DNA from: Gnetum montanum | Taxonomy: Eukaryota; Streptophyta; Gnetopsida; Gnetales; Gnetaceae | DNA length: 40,629 bases | Reading direction: 5' to 3' | NCBI GenBank assembly: GCA_015680685.1 | Contig: MNCI01020446.1 | Span: forward strand, 959-41,587 | Part shown: piece after piece, positions 20,480-31,480 of the stretch | Layout of the letters: every line of letters starts with the position of its first letter | Numbering within the stretch: position 1 is the stretch's first letter | Translations under genes and position numbers: made by a program | The notes under the pieces: model-generated | Told to the model about the DNA's origin: nothing | The model's input: only the letters and a program-made list of their open reading frames with translations | Databases searched by the model: none

Positions 20480-21640
20480 TATTGAATGTTGACCAATTAT
20501 TTTTTGTTTGGGATCTTAGGTTTGTAAATTAACATGGCCTTAAAAGGAAGAGTTTTGTGAATAATATAAGGCCACTTCCACAATGTTTGAAATTTTGTTG
20601 ATTGTGGAACATGTGTGGGATTCTAGTAGAGGACCTTATCTCTAGGTTAAATTTGACTTTCATTATTCTTAGGTCATGTCATTGCTTATTAAATGCCTCA
20701 TGTACTTCATTCAAGGATAGGACCACTAATCAATTTTCATCTAGTAGATTAACGTTGATCAATCATTCTTTTTGTGCTAGAGTCACATCAAGATCTAGGT
20801 CCCAAGTTGTTGAAAGCGTATGGAGCTTGGATTGAATAGGAAGTGTTATTAGCTTCCTATACACTAGCTCATAAGGAGAGTAGCCTATAGGAAGTTTCCA
20901 TGTAAGTAGTAGGTCTAGAGGGCATCATTGAGTTTTATGCTCTAGTCTAATAGTTCTTGTTAAGATCTCTGTAATCTCTGTATTAGTAACCTCTACTTAA
21001 CCATTGGCTTGGGGGGTGGTAGGGTGTTGTTAATTTATGTTCAACCCCCAAGCATTGTATAAGCTTAAAAAAAGTGATGCCTATGAAATGGGCTCCCTTG
21101 TTAGAAATTAGTGCATGTGGCACCCCAAACTTGTTTACAATGTGTTGTTGAAAAAACCAAGTAGTAGTTGATGATGTATAGTACATGATGGCTACTGCCC
21201 CTACCCATTTAGTATAGTAGTCAATAGTGAAAATAATGTATGTGTTTCCGTTGGACATGGGTGTGATGGAACCCATAAAGTTTATGATTCATATGTCAAA
21301 GGGCTTTAGTGGTTGGATCCATTGTTGAGGTTCCTCCATTTGCATTGTCATCCCACCATCTCATTAACAATGTTCACACGATTAGATAAATTAGTGGACA
21401 TCCCTGAAGATTGTTGACCAATAGTACTCTACCATCTGAATTTTAATGGCCATGTATCTCCTTACATAGTGGCCTTTGTAAGAGCCCTCATGAGCATCTT
21501 GGAGAATGCATAGTTGATTAGTATGAAGGACACACCAATGAACTAGGCCATCATTGCACACCTTGTAAAGGTGTTTTTTGATTTCCATGAAGCACTTGGC
21601 TTGATGAAGAAACTGTTGTTTCTTCCTGTGATCTAGATCT
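20480..21640 (-). pseudogene. Dead gypsy integrase (second minus-strand element)
   Basis: On the minus strand there is a zinc-binding region, LQDAHEGSYKGH and later SCEHC. The core follows, with FTIDYYTKW, FFQQHIVNKFGVPHALISN and GAHFIG...TPYHP, and then the C-terminal region (GYSPYELVYRKLITLPI near 20880-20835). Both catalytic aspartates appear as asparagine: INFMG in place of the usual DFMG, and ISNKG in place of ISDxG. The third catalytic residue region after TPYHP is scrambled (PPSQWLSRGY). Integrase inserts element cDNA into chromosomes; this copy cannot. No RT was found to its right before 24 kb, so only the 3' end of this element remains. Confidence 0.82.
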
Positions 21641-21749
21641 TATGGCATCTCTTGAGTAAGAAAATAAGTGAGGATGCCATCATACCATTTTGGTTCTATA
21701 GTCACTTCATCATTAATTATTCCACATTAGCTTTGCTCTAGAAATTCAT

Positions 21750-22640
21750 AGTAGATGTTGTGAAATTTTAGCACCCAAAACACCTATAGCTTTCATGCTA
21801 TGGTTTCTACTATAGGGGGGATAAAGGTAGCACTGAATTCCTTAGGAGTTTTGGCTTTAAAAACCTAGAAAATGACTTTAAACTTGCAATAAAAGTAGAT
21901 CTGGTCATTAAATTATTCTCAAGCCCCACCAATGCTAGCCTCCCAACTACTTCTATGTTGGGTTTGGCAAAAAGCGGCTGGGGGGGGGGGGGGGGGGGGG
22001 GAGGGGGGGGTGGGTGTTGGGTATAGAAGGAAGAAGATATGATGGGAATCTCACACCTTCTATTTCAAAGTTGATGAGGAGAAGGCTAAAAACCAAAGTG
22101 GAAAGTTGGTGCTTTTCCACTAAAATTGGTTTTCGCTAGCTACCAATTTTCTTGGCTTCAAAAATTGAGGGAAAGCCAACTTACAGAAGAGTTGAACCAC
22201 CCATTTAGAAACTAGAGAATAAAGTTTTGATAATAAGGAAAAAATAGGGGAGGTAGAGATATCAATGCTAGCTTTGGGTTGTAAAGTTTATAGTAAGTGT
22301 TGTGAAAAGCCAAAACCCAACCACCTGCAACTTTCACAGTACAATTTTAGCCACAAGGGGGATAGAATAGCATTGATTCTTCAAAGGTTTTGGTTATAAA
22401 AAATAATAAAAATCTTGCAAATGGCAACAAAAAGAACAAATATAGTCACAAAATTTAGGCAAATGTCCTACTTCTAGCCCCAAGAAAAACTACTAAAACT
22501 GAAAACCTTGATCACTAGAAAAAAAATAAGGATCCTTGGTGTAGCAATTTTCCAACCCCAAATCCTCAAGGCCTTCACAAGAAAAATGGGATTCAAGATG
22601 ACTTGGCTGGTTTTGTAGATCAACCAGGGATTTGTGAAAT
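21750..22640. repeat. Degenerate ~535-bp tandem duplication
   Basis: A segment starting near 21755 (GTTGTGAAATTTTAGCACCC, then ATAGGGGGGATAAAGGTAGC, GGAGTTTTGGCTTTAAAAA) recurs near 22295 (GTTGTGAAAAGCCAAAACCC, then GGGGGATAGAATAGCATTG, GGTTTTGGTTATAAAAAA). No coding capacity. Confidence 0.5.
21980..22014 (+). repeat. Long G tract
   Basis: 22 consecutive G (21980-22001), A, 8 G, T, 3 G. It can form a G-quadruplex. Lengths in such runs are often wrong in assemblies. Confidence 0.85.
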
Positions 22641-24133
22641 GTAAAATGTGGGAATATAAACAAATCTTAATAATGCATAGAAAATAAATTTATTTTGAAC
22701 ACAAAACTCAAAACTTAAAACTTTATTAAGAAATAATAAAGAATAAGATAGAGAAATGTGTCCAAATGATGCTTGGATAAGCATAAAGGGGGTTCACTTA
22801 TGCAAGAGTTCAAAGCTTGTTGAAGTCAATGTGATCTGCTCCATGATCCAAGTGCTAAGATACTTCTAATGGTAATGAACCTTCCTTTACTACTACAACC
22901 TCAGATTTGTAAGTTGGGTCACTACTGGGGAGTAATAAAAGTGGAAAATTTGAATGCTAGATTGCTTCAAGCTAAGGTTTGGGAATCCTATAAGTGCAGT
23001 TTTAACATCCAAAATCCATAAATCTCAAGGCTACAGTGCTTCCACATTGAGGTTCAAGAGAATGCAAGTATGGGAACTTGCAAGATCTATTAAGTACATA
23101 AGAATGCCTCAACTGTGGGGAAAAATGGCTGAAATTTTGCTGAGAATTTGTTTAATAGTGTAAAGTGTTGAATCTTGTCAAAAATTTTGAACCTTAATAA
23201 AAATTGCTGGAATCTGTAAATGATGTCTAAGGTTGGTTTTATAGGTTCTTTTGGGACATGAATGAGGTTGCAAAATGGCTATGATTTGGCTACAAAAATG
23301 ACTAAATAATGGCCACTAAGCTACTACAAATTAGCTGCCAAATTTATGTGTGATGGATGCCCAAATTTGGGGGTTACTATACATAGTAAGTGCTTCCACC
23401 TATGGCCATTTTGTTTACTATAAATAGTAACTAGGGCACACCTTCCACGATGGAGATGAATCTTCTACACTGAGCTTTCCACCATACTTGTTGAAGTGGC
23501 TAGTCAATGTTGAAGTACATGAAGTGATGAATTTTGGCTTTTGTGGCTTCCATGCTAGGGGATTGAATTTTGAATGCTAAGGATGAAGACTCCACACTAG
23601 GGAAAAAATTCAACTCTAAGGGGGAAACGTTTCCAAGAAATGCATGTGGTCTCCACATTGGGGGATGGGAAAGTTTCAAAAATCCTCACCCTTCCATGCT
23701 GGGGGTAGGTGAGCTCTACCTCCCCTGCATGTGTTTCCAATGTAGAAAAATGTATACCCCCCATAAAACCCATTAAATTACCTTTTTGGCATTTCAAAAG
23801 GCATTTTTAACCCTCCAAAGCCCAAATATAGACACTAGGTGATGTTTTTCACTTGGGGAATGAGGCTTTTACCAATTGTGAAGCATTTTAAGCCACAAAA
23901 GTATGTGAAATTGCCCACTGTGGGTTACAATTTTCAAATTTTCAATGAAGTTTTACCTTGATTTTCATGTGGTGAAAGCTACATGATGAAGATTCACAAT
24001 AATATGCAAATTTTTGTGGTGTTTGAATGTCCCCTCTTTGTTGGTGCCTAGAGGATTAACCTGAGAGGCATCAACAAAGAATACAAAACACCACTGCATA
24101 TTATAATGTTACAATGCATATAGGTCACATGAG
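22640..24133. other. Noncoding DNA with scattered CCATGCTAGG-like motifs
   Basis: No gene. Between about 23460 and 23750 the phrases CCATGCTAGGGG, CCACACTAGGG, CCACATTGGGGG and CCATGCTGGGGG occur at spacings of 50-80 bp. They resemble the core of the large array at 28.5-31.5 kb. This is probably 3' untranslated retroelement DNA. Confidence 0.5.
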
Positions 24134-24163
24134 AATTAGGTTATCCAAGCAACTAAGGTTTCT

Positions 24164-24250
24164 GGTTTAAGGCTATGGTGGGCCATGGTATGAATTTAAT
24201 GCCCTAGTAGGTTGTGTTTCCAATTTAAGGTTGTAGCAGACCATTGAAAG
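24164..24250 (+). repeat. 29-bp minisatellite, 3 units
   Basis: Units start at 24164, 24193 and 24222, each exactly 29 bp, of the form (A/G)(A/G)TTTAAnGnnnTAGnnG.... A more diverged 30-bp unit may precede them at 24134. It lies just past the integrase end of the Tat Pol remnant. The same repeat occurs at 27966 and 37225. Confidence 0.8.
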
Positions 24251-24399
24251 TAGGCTCACTTATTGATGATCATCGGCTATATGTAGTATGGCTTTGGATA
24301 GGAATGATTGACTAGATTGGCCAGCTAATTTCCATCCATGTTAGCTATTCTAAATGCTCCATTCCTATATGATCTAGTAACAAGGAAGTGTCCATCCTA

Positions 24400-25470
24400 G
24401 TTAGTTGAGAATTTTTCTACATGCTCATAAATGCCCTTGAGGACTAGGTCCCCCTCCTTGATCTTATGCATGGTCAAGTCATGGTGACGTTGTCACTTCT
24501 ACCTCTTTTGATAGTACTTGATATGAGTAAGTGCTTGCATACATCTCTCCTCCACCAAATCCAAGGCTACTATCTATAACTCCTTATTCTACTTTCTGTT
24601 GATGAAGTTGATCAAGGCTACTTAGAGTAATGACCCCTATAATTCAGGAGGTAAAACAACTTCCGAATCATAAACAAGGCCATAAGGGGTCATGCCAATT
24701 TCCATGTGATACATTATTCTATATTCCCATAGTGCATGGAAAAGTTGCTCTTGCCACGTCCATTTGCTGTTGTTGAGCATCTTCTTGAGCAAGTTGATGA
24801 TGACCTTGTTGCTTGCTTCGGCTTGTCCATTGACTTGAGGATAGTAAGGTGGCAAGAAAGAATGCTTAATGCCTAGGTTGTGATAGAAATCCTTGGTTTC
24901 TTAGCTACTAAATTAAGGTTCATTATCCATAACTATGGTGATGGGTATGCCAAAACAAGCTACAATGTTATCTAGGATAAATTTGCAAACTTGTTCACAT
25001 GTGGTCTTCCTTGCGGAAATAGCCTCAACCCACTTGGTAAAGTATTTGGTTGTGGTGATGATGAAGTTATGTTCTGAGAAATACTTAGGTGTTATAGGTC
25101 CAATGATATCCAACCCCCATCATTAAAATGACAATGTTATCTAGGCTATATGTAACTTAGTTGGTGATACATGTATCAAGTTGCTATATTGTTGGCATGT
25201 GTTACATCGCTTAACATTTTGCAAGTAATAATTTTTCATATGAGATCAAGAGTAGCCTAACCATATAATCTTAGTAGCCATGGATCTAGGTCCTATATGT
25301 CCTCCACAAACATCATCATGAACCTCCTATAGGACTATTTTAACTTTGTTTTACTTAAGCAGTTTAGGAGTATGCCATCATGGGATCATCGACATAATGT
25401 GTTATCACATACAATGACATACTACTTCAATTACTTGCATATGGCATCCTTTTGAGTAGTAGTCAAGTCT
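24400..25470 (-). pseudogene. Integrase domain of the Tat Pol
   Basis: The core is LDIIGPITPKYFSEHNFIIT, YFTKWVEAISARKTT, CFGIPITIVMDNEP and YYPQVNGQAEASNKVI, then LWEYRIMYHMEIGMTPYGLV. The catalytic D, D and E are all still present, unlike the integrase at 20.5-21.6 kb, though the frame is broken near 24900. Confidence 0.85.
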
Positions 25471-25559
25471 TGAGAGGACTCACCATGCATAATGTAAAAT
25501 TTGGTATCATCATACCACTCCTTGGAAGGAGCATTATGGACAATGGCGACAAAGGTATC

Positions 25560-26000
25560 ATTAGTGTTCTATGTGATAGAAGTAGTGCAAACTACAATTA
25601 GGGTGGGAAGCTTTCTAAACACATATGGTGTCACACTAAGGGCTAATGTTGCAATTACATCAACTATGGAATTTTCATCTTGAGGTATGTATTGGATATC
25701 AACATCTATGAATTTTTCCTTCCTTAGACCATAGTAAGGTTGTAAGTGCTTAGCTTTGCATGCATAGACTTTTGTTACTTCGTTAACCATGAGTTGTGAA
25801 TCACATTTGATGACTAGGCATCTAATTCCAAGATCATAAGCTACCATCATCTCTTTGATTAAATCCTCATATTCTACTATGTTGTTGGTACATGGGAACG
25901 CAAAATGATAAGCAAGGGATCAAATTTCACTAGATGGAAATGTTACAATGGTAGCAGCACTATCCCCATGGATGGTTGAAGCTTCATCAAAGTTCATGAC
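25560..26000 (-). pseudogene. Second (archaeal-like) RNase H domain of the Tat Pol
   Basis: On the minus strand NFDEAS, NNIVEYEDLI, VIKCDSQLMVNEV and PQDENSIVDVIATLA carry all four acidic positions (D, E, D, D) of an RVT_3-type RNase H. It lies between the native RNase H and integrase, as in Tat elements. Confidence 0.82.
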
Positions 26001-26169
26001 AACATAACCCTTGGGAACTTAGCTAACTATGTTAATGTGTTCATTAGGAAACTCAGGATCTATGGCTACTTGATCATCAATATGTAAAACTATCAGTTGT
26101 ATGACTATGGCTTGATCCTTTTGTTAAGGATTCAAAGATGTAATGAAGGTCGAACTCCATGGTTATGGC

Positions 26170-26480
26170 TTTCCATCAGGCTATATGACTAATTTCATAG
26201 ATATTGGTCATTATGGCTCTAAGTATGTTGTCCTTGAAAATTACATAGACTTGACTTATAAATAGGTAGTGTCTCCATTTCTTTAAAGAGAAGACTAGTG
26301 CTAGATAATACTTCTCCACTTTAGTGTATTGGGTCTTGTGCGTAACTAATGCATGGCTAAGGTAGTATATGGACATTTCTACTCCATCATCATGTTTCTA
26401 ATAGAGGAGAGAGGCAACGGTTGTCTTAGATATGGTGAGATAAATATAAAACAATTTACCCTCTTATGGAGGATAGACTA
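26170..26480 (-). pseudogene. Native RNase H domain of the Tat Pol
   Basis: GKLFYIYLTISKTTVASLLY and YYLSHALVTHKTQYTKVEKY, then LALVFSLKKWRHYLF, match the RNase H that follows RT in Ty3/gypsy elements. Confidence 0.82.
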
Positions 26481-26699
26481 TTAGTAGATGGGTCAACTCT
26501 TGCTTAAGGCTATCAAAGGCCTCTTAGCATTGAGCTATCCACTCATAGTGAACTCCTTTCTTAAGCAAGTTTTGCATGGGTTATAACTTATCCATAAACC
26601 TAGTGATAAACCTATGAATAAATTGTAATCTACCATGTAATCCTTGAAGTTCTTTAAGGTTGTTAAGTGTTACTAATTTGGATATGGCCTTAACCTTAT

Positions 26700-27310
26700 C
26701 AGGATCTATGCATATCCCTGCTTCAGAGACTATAAAGCCAAGCATCTTACTAGTCTTGACACCAAAGACATACTTCTTACGATTTAGCCTAACCTCATAT
26801 TTGAGGCATTATTTAAGCACAAGATCTAGGTCATTAGCATGGTCATTGGATATCCTAGGCTTCATAGCTATGTCATCTACATAATCATTAAGCAAACCTA
26901 ACATGTAATCATTGAAGATATAGGTCATGGTTCTGTTGTATGTCACTATGATGCTCTTAAGTCCAAAGGGCATCATGGTATAACAAAAAGTACCCCATGG
27001 GATCATAAAGGTTGTGCTATGTTGGTGCTTTGGGTTGATCCTAATTTGGTTATATCTTGAGAATCCATCCATAAAGGACAATAATATTAATAAGTTGATC
27101 AATACTAGGCAAAGGGATCTCATCCTTGATAGTTGGTTTATTTAGGTCTTGAAAATCAATGAAAATATGGATACTCCTATTTTTCTTAGGGACTAACACT
27201 ATGTTGGATACCCATTTTTTGTAATCGATAGCCCTAATGAAACCTACTTTGTAAAGCTTTGAGATTTCATCATGAACTACCAAGGCCAAATAAGCTCTAA
27301 TCTTGTACAA
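26700..27310 (-). pseudogene. Reverse transcriptase domain of the Tat Pol
   Basis: Landmarks on the minus strand are AYLALVVHDEISKLYKVGFI, WVSNIVLVPKKN, FIDFQDLNKPTIKDEIPLPS, FMDGFSRYNQIRI, TTFMIPWGTFCYTMMPFGL and LNDYVDDIAM. The catalytic YVDD is kept (26872-26883). The frame shifts near 27050-27120. Confidence 0.88.
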
Positions 27311-27965
27311 TTTTTGCTGGACTGGTCTAATGTTAAGATCTAGTATGATGTTGTGCTAGACTAGACATGGATCTAGGCCTAACATATCTTCATATGATCA
27401 AGAAAATACCTTAATTTTTTTTGTAAGACTTTGGTGATATCTTGGGCACATTGAGGCTCTAGTGAGGAACTTAGTTTAATGGTTTTCTCCTCACCATTGT
27501 GTGTTGTGATAAGAACCTCAACTAGAGAGTGCTTAGTTATGTCTCTTGTTTCTAAGTTAAGGGTTTTGACTAGGTTTTTCTGCCATTTTAGAGGTTTCTC
27601 TATTCAGGCTATGTGGTCTACAAGATTTTCAGGCTCAAGATCTAGGCAAGTAGGGTTAATACACCATTTAATATCACCATGAGGTCCATGTAAATACAAA
27701 GGAAAATTGATTTTCTTCCAAGTACTCGTACTTTGATCTTGCATGTCAACCAAAAGCAGATTAAGTTGCACTTGGATATAAGTGAATAAATAATGTTAAA
27801 ATGCTATAAAACACATGCAAATCAAATGCAATTAAGGACATCCAAGATCATTAGTGAGATAAGATCAATTCAGAAAAGTGCAATAGCGGTGAACAAAGAT
27901 CACATAAAGGTCAAACAAGGGGGAATATGAGGCTACAAATGGTCAATAAAGGCAACCATTTTGCC

Positions 27966-28052
27966 ACTTTTAGGCCTTATCTAGCCATGATGCCAGTTTA
28001 TAGTCTTGGTGGACTATGATGCCAATTTCAGGCCTTAGCAAGCCATGATCAT
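27966..28052 (+). repeat. 29-bp minisatellite, 3 units
   Basis: Units start at 27966, 27995 and 28024, each exactly 29 bp and ending CCATGATGCC-like. A single related unit occurs near 28357 (AGTTTTAGGCCTTAGTTGGC). Same family as at 24164 and 37225. Confidence 0.8.
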
Positions 28053-28059
28053 AGGGTGT

Positions 28060-28152
28060 TAAAGGATGGTCAGGGAAGGTCAAATCCCACTATTTGATAC
28101 CATTTNTAAAGGATGGTCAGGGAAGGTCAAATCCCACTATTTGATACCATTT
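28060..28152 (+). repeat. 46-bp direct repeat flanking an N
   Basis: 28060-28105 and 28107-28152 are identical and separated only by the N at 28106. This is the signature of two contigs whose overlapping ends were joined without merging. The short frame 28113-28319 starts inside it and is not credible. Confidence 0.92.
28106..28106. other. Single-N assembly joint
   Basis: An ambiguous base between two copies of the same 46 bp. Confidence 0.92.
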
Positions 28153-28459
28153 ACAGGCCAAACAAAGATAAATTGAGCTGTAATAAGATAAACAATGAAC
28201 ATATAAGGCTCTATAAAGACCATAGAAGGTTAACCAAATCATCAAGGCAACATAAGTCTAAAAACAAGCCAAAGCATTATGTAACAAGGCAAACATCAAG
28301 AAAAGTATGCTATGTATGATAAATGTTGGCTAATATAGGTAAATCATGGTTAGGTTTTGCTAGTTTTAGGCCTTAGTTGGCCATGTTTTGTGGCTATAGA
28401 GCTATTATTTAAGTTCAGACATTAATCAACGCTATTTTCTAGGCTATTTGGACCCAAAA

Positions 28460-31400
28460 ATCAAGTGTTTTGAGGCTTCTATGCTAGGGTCAATGTGGAA
28501 ATAGGGACCCTTAACATGGAAACCAAGGGAAATAGGCTTTGGGATGATCAAAGGTCCAAAATTTAGGTTCCAAGACCTTCGTAAGGTAGCGTAGGGTCAA
28601 ATCCATCAAAATTGGACACTCTAGAGGTTTGTAAATGTCAAAAAGCACATTATGAAGCCTTCCCCCCTTGTTCCCATGCTAGCTAGCATGGAAAAGAGGG
28701 GGTTTAGTATGGAGAACAAAAATAAAAGTAAAAATGAGGTGAATCATGGTCAAATCGGTAGCTAGAGTTTAGATCTAGAAATTTTGCATCTTCTAGCTTT
28801 GTTTTGAGGCAATTTGAGGTAATTTTTAGTGTTAATATATGTCAAACTGCCTTCCCCCTTTTTTTTGATGTTGATCATAGTATTCGCAATGTGAGAAAAT
28901 ATGGGGACATTTTTTTTATGGATTTGAAGTGATTTAGAGGCACTATGGCCATGTTTCTAGGCCCCTAGGGCTATAGGCTTCAATTCCACAAGTTTCTAGC
29001 TAATGTTGGGCACGTTTGAAGGTTGTTTAAGGGTACTTAAGGTATTCCCATTTGTTGCCAAATTGGGGGAGTTTATCTAAGGTGGAAGAATGGGAGGAAT
29101 TGATTTTAGATATTGAAATGATAATAGACAATCAAAATCTTAAGGCTATGAGGTCCTAGGCTTCTTCAGTGTAGATCTTTAGCTTCCAAGAGTGCCATCT
29201 TGTCTTAAAAATTGGAAAAGTAGCTTTTTTCCCTGATATCCATGCTGGGGAAGTTATTATAGTGTGTAAGGAGTAAGAATCCTAGATCTAGGCCAATTCA
29301 GATCATAATTGGTTGTGAATGTTGCATCCCAGAGTTACTAGGATCAAAGGCTTGTGAAAATTTAGCAATTTTGGACATCCCTAAGTGGATCTTTTGCTTC
29401 ACCCATTTTTTCCATGCTAGGGATGGAGAAATCAGAATGGAAAACTAGGGGAAACCACGTTTTGACCATCTATGATTAATCTTGTAAAGTTTAAGGTCTC
29501 CAATTACTGCTACCAAGGTTCCAGAGTGCATGAAAGGTCATTTAATATCATTCTAAGATGTTTAGGAGCCCCAAACAAGTTTCCCCTTGGGTTTCCATGC
29601 TAGGGATACTATCCTTAGCATGGAAAAGACATTACTAGTGTGGAGGAATCATTAAACTAAGATCTAGATCAAATATGACCTCAATCATCTATGCATGTAA
29701 GCTTGTGGGGTTATTAGGGTTGAGGACTAGGGGTTGGTGTTAAATTTTGGTCATTTGGGTATTTCTTAGCATTTTTTTTAATTATCCCCCTTTTTCCATT
29801 CTAGGACTAGGATTCTCAATGTTGAAAACTAGGGAAAATCATTTTTAGCATTTTGACATTAGTTTCTTGAAGTTTAAAGGCTTTAAACGATGTTGGTAGG
29901 GTCCTATAGCAGATGCACATTCAGTTAATGTTGTTTTGAGGTAGTTATTGATCCTAGATGGGTCTCCCCATTAATTTCCACACTCCAAAGCATGGAGGGA
30001 AAAATTCCTAGCATGGAAACGTCTTGAAACTAAGATCTAGCCTAGTTTTAACTCAAATCAAGCATGCATGTCAACCTTTGGGGTTGTGGGGCCAAAGACT
30101 AAGGCTTGGGGCTAGAACTAGTTAGTTTATTGGTTTTCCAAGTTGTCATTAAGCTTCCCCATCTTTTTCCATGCTGGAGATAGTATGAATATCATGAAAA
30201 ATTTGGGGAAAATAGAGGTTTATACTTTTACATCATTTTTGATCATGCATGTAGGTCCTTGAGGTTGCTAGTGGCAATGGTTAATGCCTAGTGTTAAAAT
30301 TCTACTTTTTTTGAAGATTGATTTGTGTTTTTTAGGCTTCTCCCCTTTTTCCATGTTAGGGATTCCATGCTTAGTGTGGAAAAAAGGGGATTCCATGCTT
30401 TGTGGTTACTTTCGATCAGGCATGAAGGCTTCTTAGATTGCTAGTGTTGATTATTGATACTTGATGTTAAAATTTGACCTTTTCAAGGGTCATTAGGTAA
30501 TTTTTGGGCTTCCCCACATTTTTTCATACTAGGGCTTCCATGGTCAATGTGGAAAATTATGGGGAAAGCTTTTTGGCTATTTCTGATCACTCTTGGTCAT
30601 GCATGTAGGCTTCTAAGGCTCCCAATGTTGACTGCTAAAATCTGATGTCAAAATGTGGTTATTTCAAGGATCATTAGACAAGTTTTTAGCATTCCACATT
30701 TTTTCACATTGGGGCCTCCATGCTTAGTGTGGAAAATTAGGGGAAGGTATTTTTAGGTTTTTATAATCATTTTGGCTATGCATGAGTGTCCGTAGGGTTG
30801 TTGTCATTAGCCAATAGTGCCTATAATCAAGATCTAGTTATTTTGAAGGTTGTGAGGGGGTGTTTAGGCTTCCTTCTTTTTATCCATGCGACTGGTGGAA
30901 GGCTCAACATGGAAGAGGTCTCCCTTAGTGAAGAAAGTTAGATATAGGTAAAATCGATAGCTGATCAACCATGCATGTCAACCTTTAGGGTTATTGATGT
31001 TGATGGTCAATGTTGGATGTCAAGATTTGATAATTTGAGGGACTTTTCTTCCATGCTAGGAAAGATGACCTCAGTGTGTATGAGAGGAGGATGATAGTTT
31101 TGTGCTATATTTGACTACTTTTGGGGCTTTTAAAAGCTCAAGAGGGTTTCAGTAGGGTTTAGGGGACATTGTGCATCAAGAAATGGTCATTAGGTAATCC
31201 ATTTAGTTTATTTTTTTGTTTCCCCCATATATACATGATAAGGATGAGAGGATCAATGTGAAAGAAGCCTCCGTTAGTGTGGAAGAAACCAGAACCTATA
31301 TTTCAACAAATTTTGACTAGGTTTGATGGGGTTCCCAGGTTGCCAGGGATGCTTGGAGGGGTTCTAGGTTATGTGGGGTCCAATTTTGGGTCAGACTTGT

Positions 31401-31480
31401 GCTAGATGAGTATTGGAAGGTAAGAGTGAGTGTTACCACCCTTCCACACTAGGAACTACTACCTTAACATGAAAATCCAT
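28460..31480. repeat. Degenerate tandem array, about 17 units of ~185 bp, with a palindromic core
   Basis: The phrase TTTTCCATGCTAGGG, or a mutated form, recurs near 28470, 28673, 28860, 29047, 29246, 29411, 29592, 29790, 29976, 30168, 30347, 30516, 30697, 30882, 31050, 31231 and 31444, a mean spacing of about 186 bp. In most units an inverted partner (TTAGCATGGAAAA or TTAGTGTGGAAAA) follows 10-30 bp later. Other shared phrases are CATGCATGTAGG, GTTGCTAGTGTTGA, TTAAAATTTG and TTAGGCTTCCCC. The best hairpin is at 29592-29626 (17-bp stem with one G-T pair); CCATGCTAGCTAGCATGG at 28674-28691 is a perfect palindrome. No coding frame. Tandem repeats are known in the 3' untranslated regions of Ogre/Tat elements, which this may be. 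Confidence 0.72.

Larger units (their letters stand above)
24400..27760 (-). pseudogene. Tat-lineage gypsy Pol remnant (RT, RNase H, second RNase H, integrase)
   Basis: A decayed pol runs on the minus strand, broken by stops and small frameshifts but with all domains in order. A linker (KTIKLSSSLEPQ near 27480) precedes RT. RT is followed by the native RNase H, then a second, archaeal-like RNase H, then integrase. The double RNase H marks the Tat/Ogre lineage. Gag and protease are missing immediately upstream; instead tandem repeats begin at 27966. A matching decayed Gag-protease lies at 37.6-40.6 kb in the same orientation and could be the separated 5' half, or another copy. Past integrase lies the 29-bp minisatellite. 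Confidence 0.88.

Noticed and set aside
23570-23797. Overlapping frames on both strands
   Set aside because: They coincide with recurring CCATGCTGGGG-type motifs, so they reflect repeats and not a gene.
28113-28319. 68-codon plus frame
   Set aside because: It begins inside the duplicated contig overlap and matches nothing.
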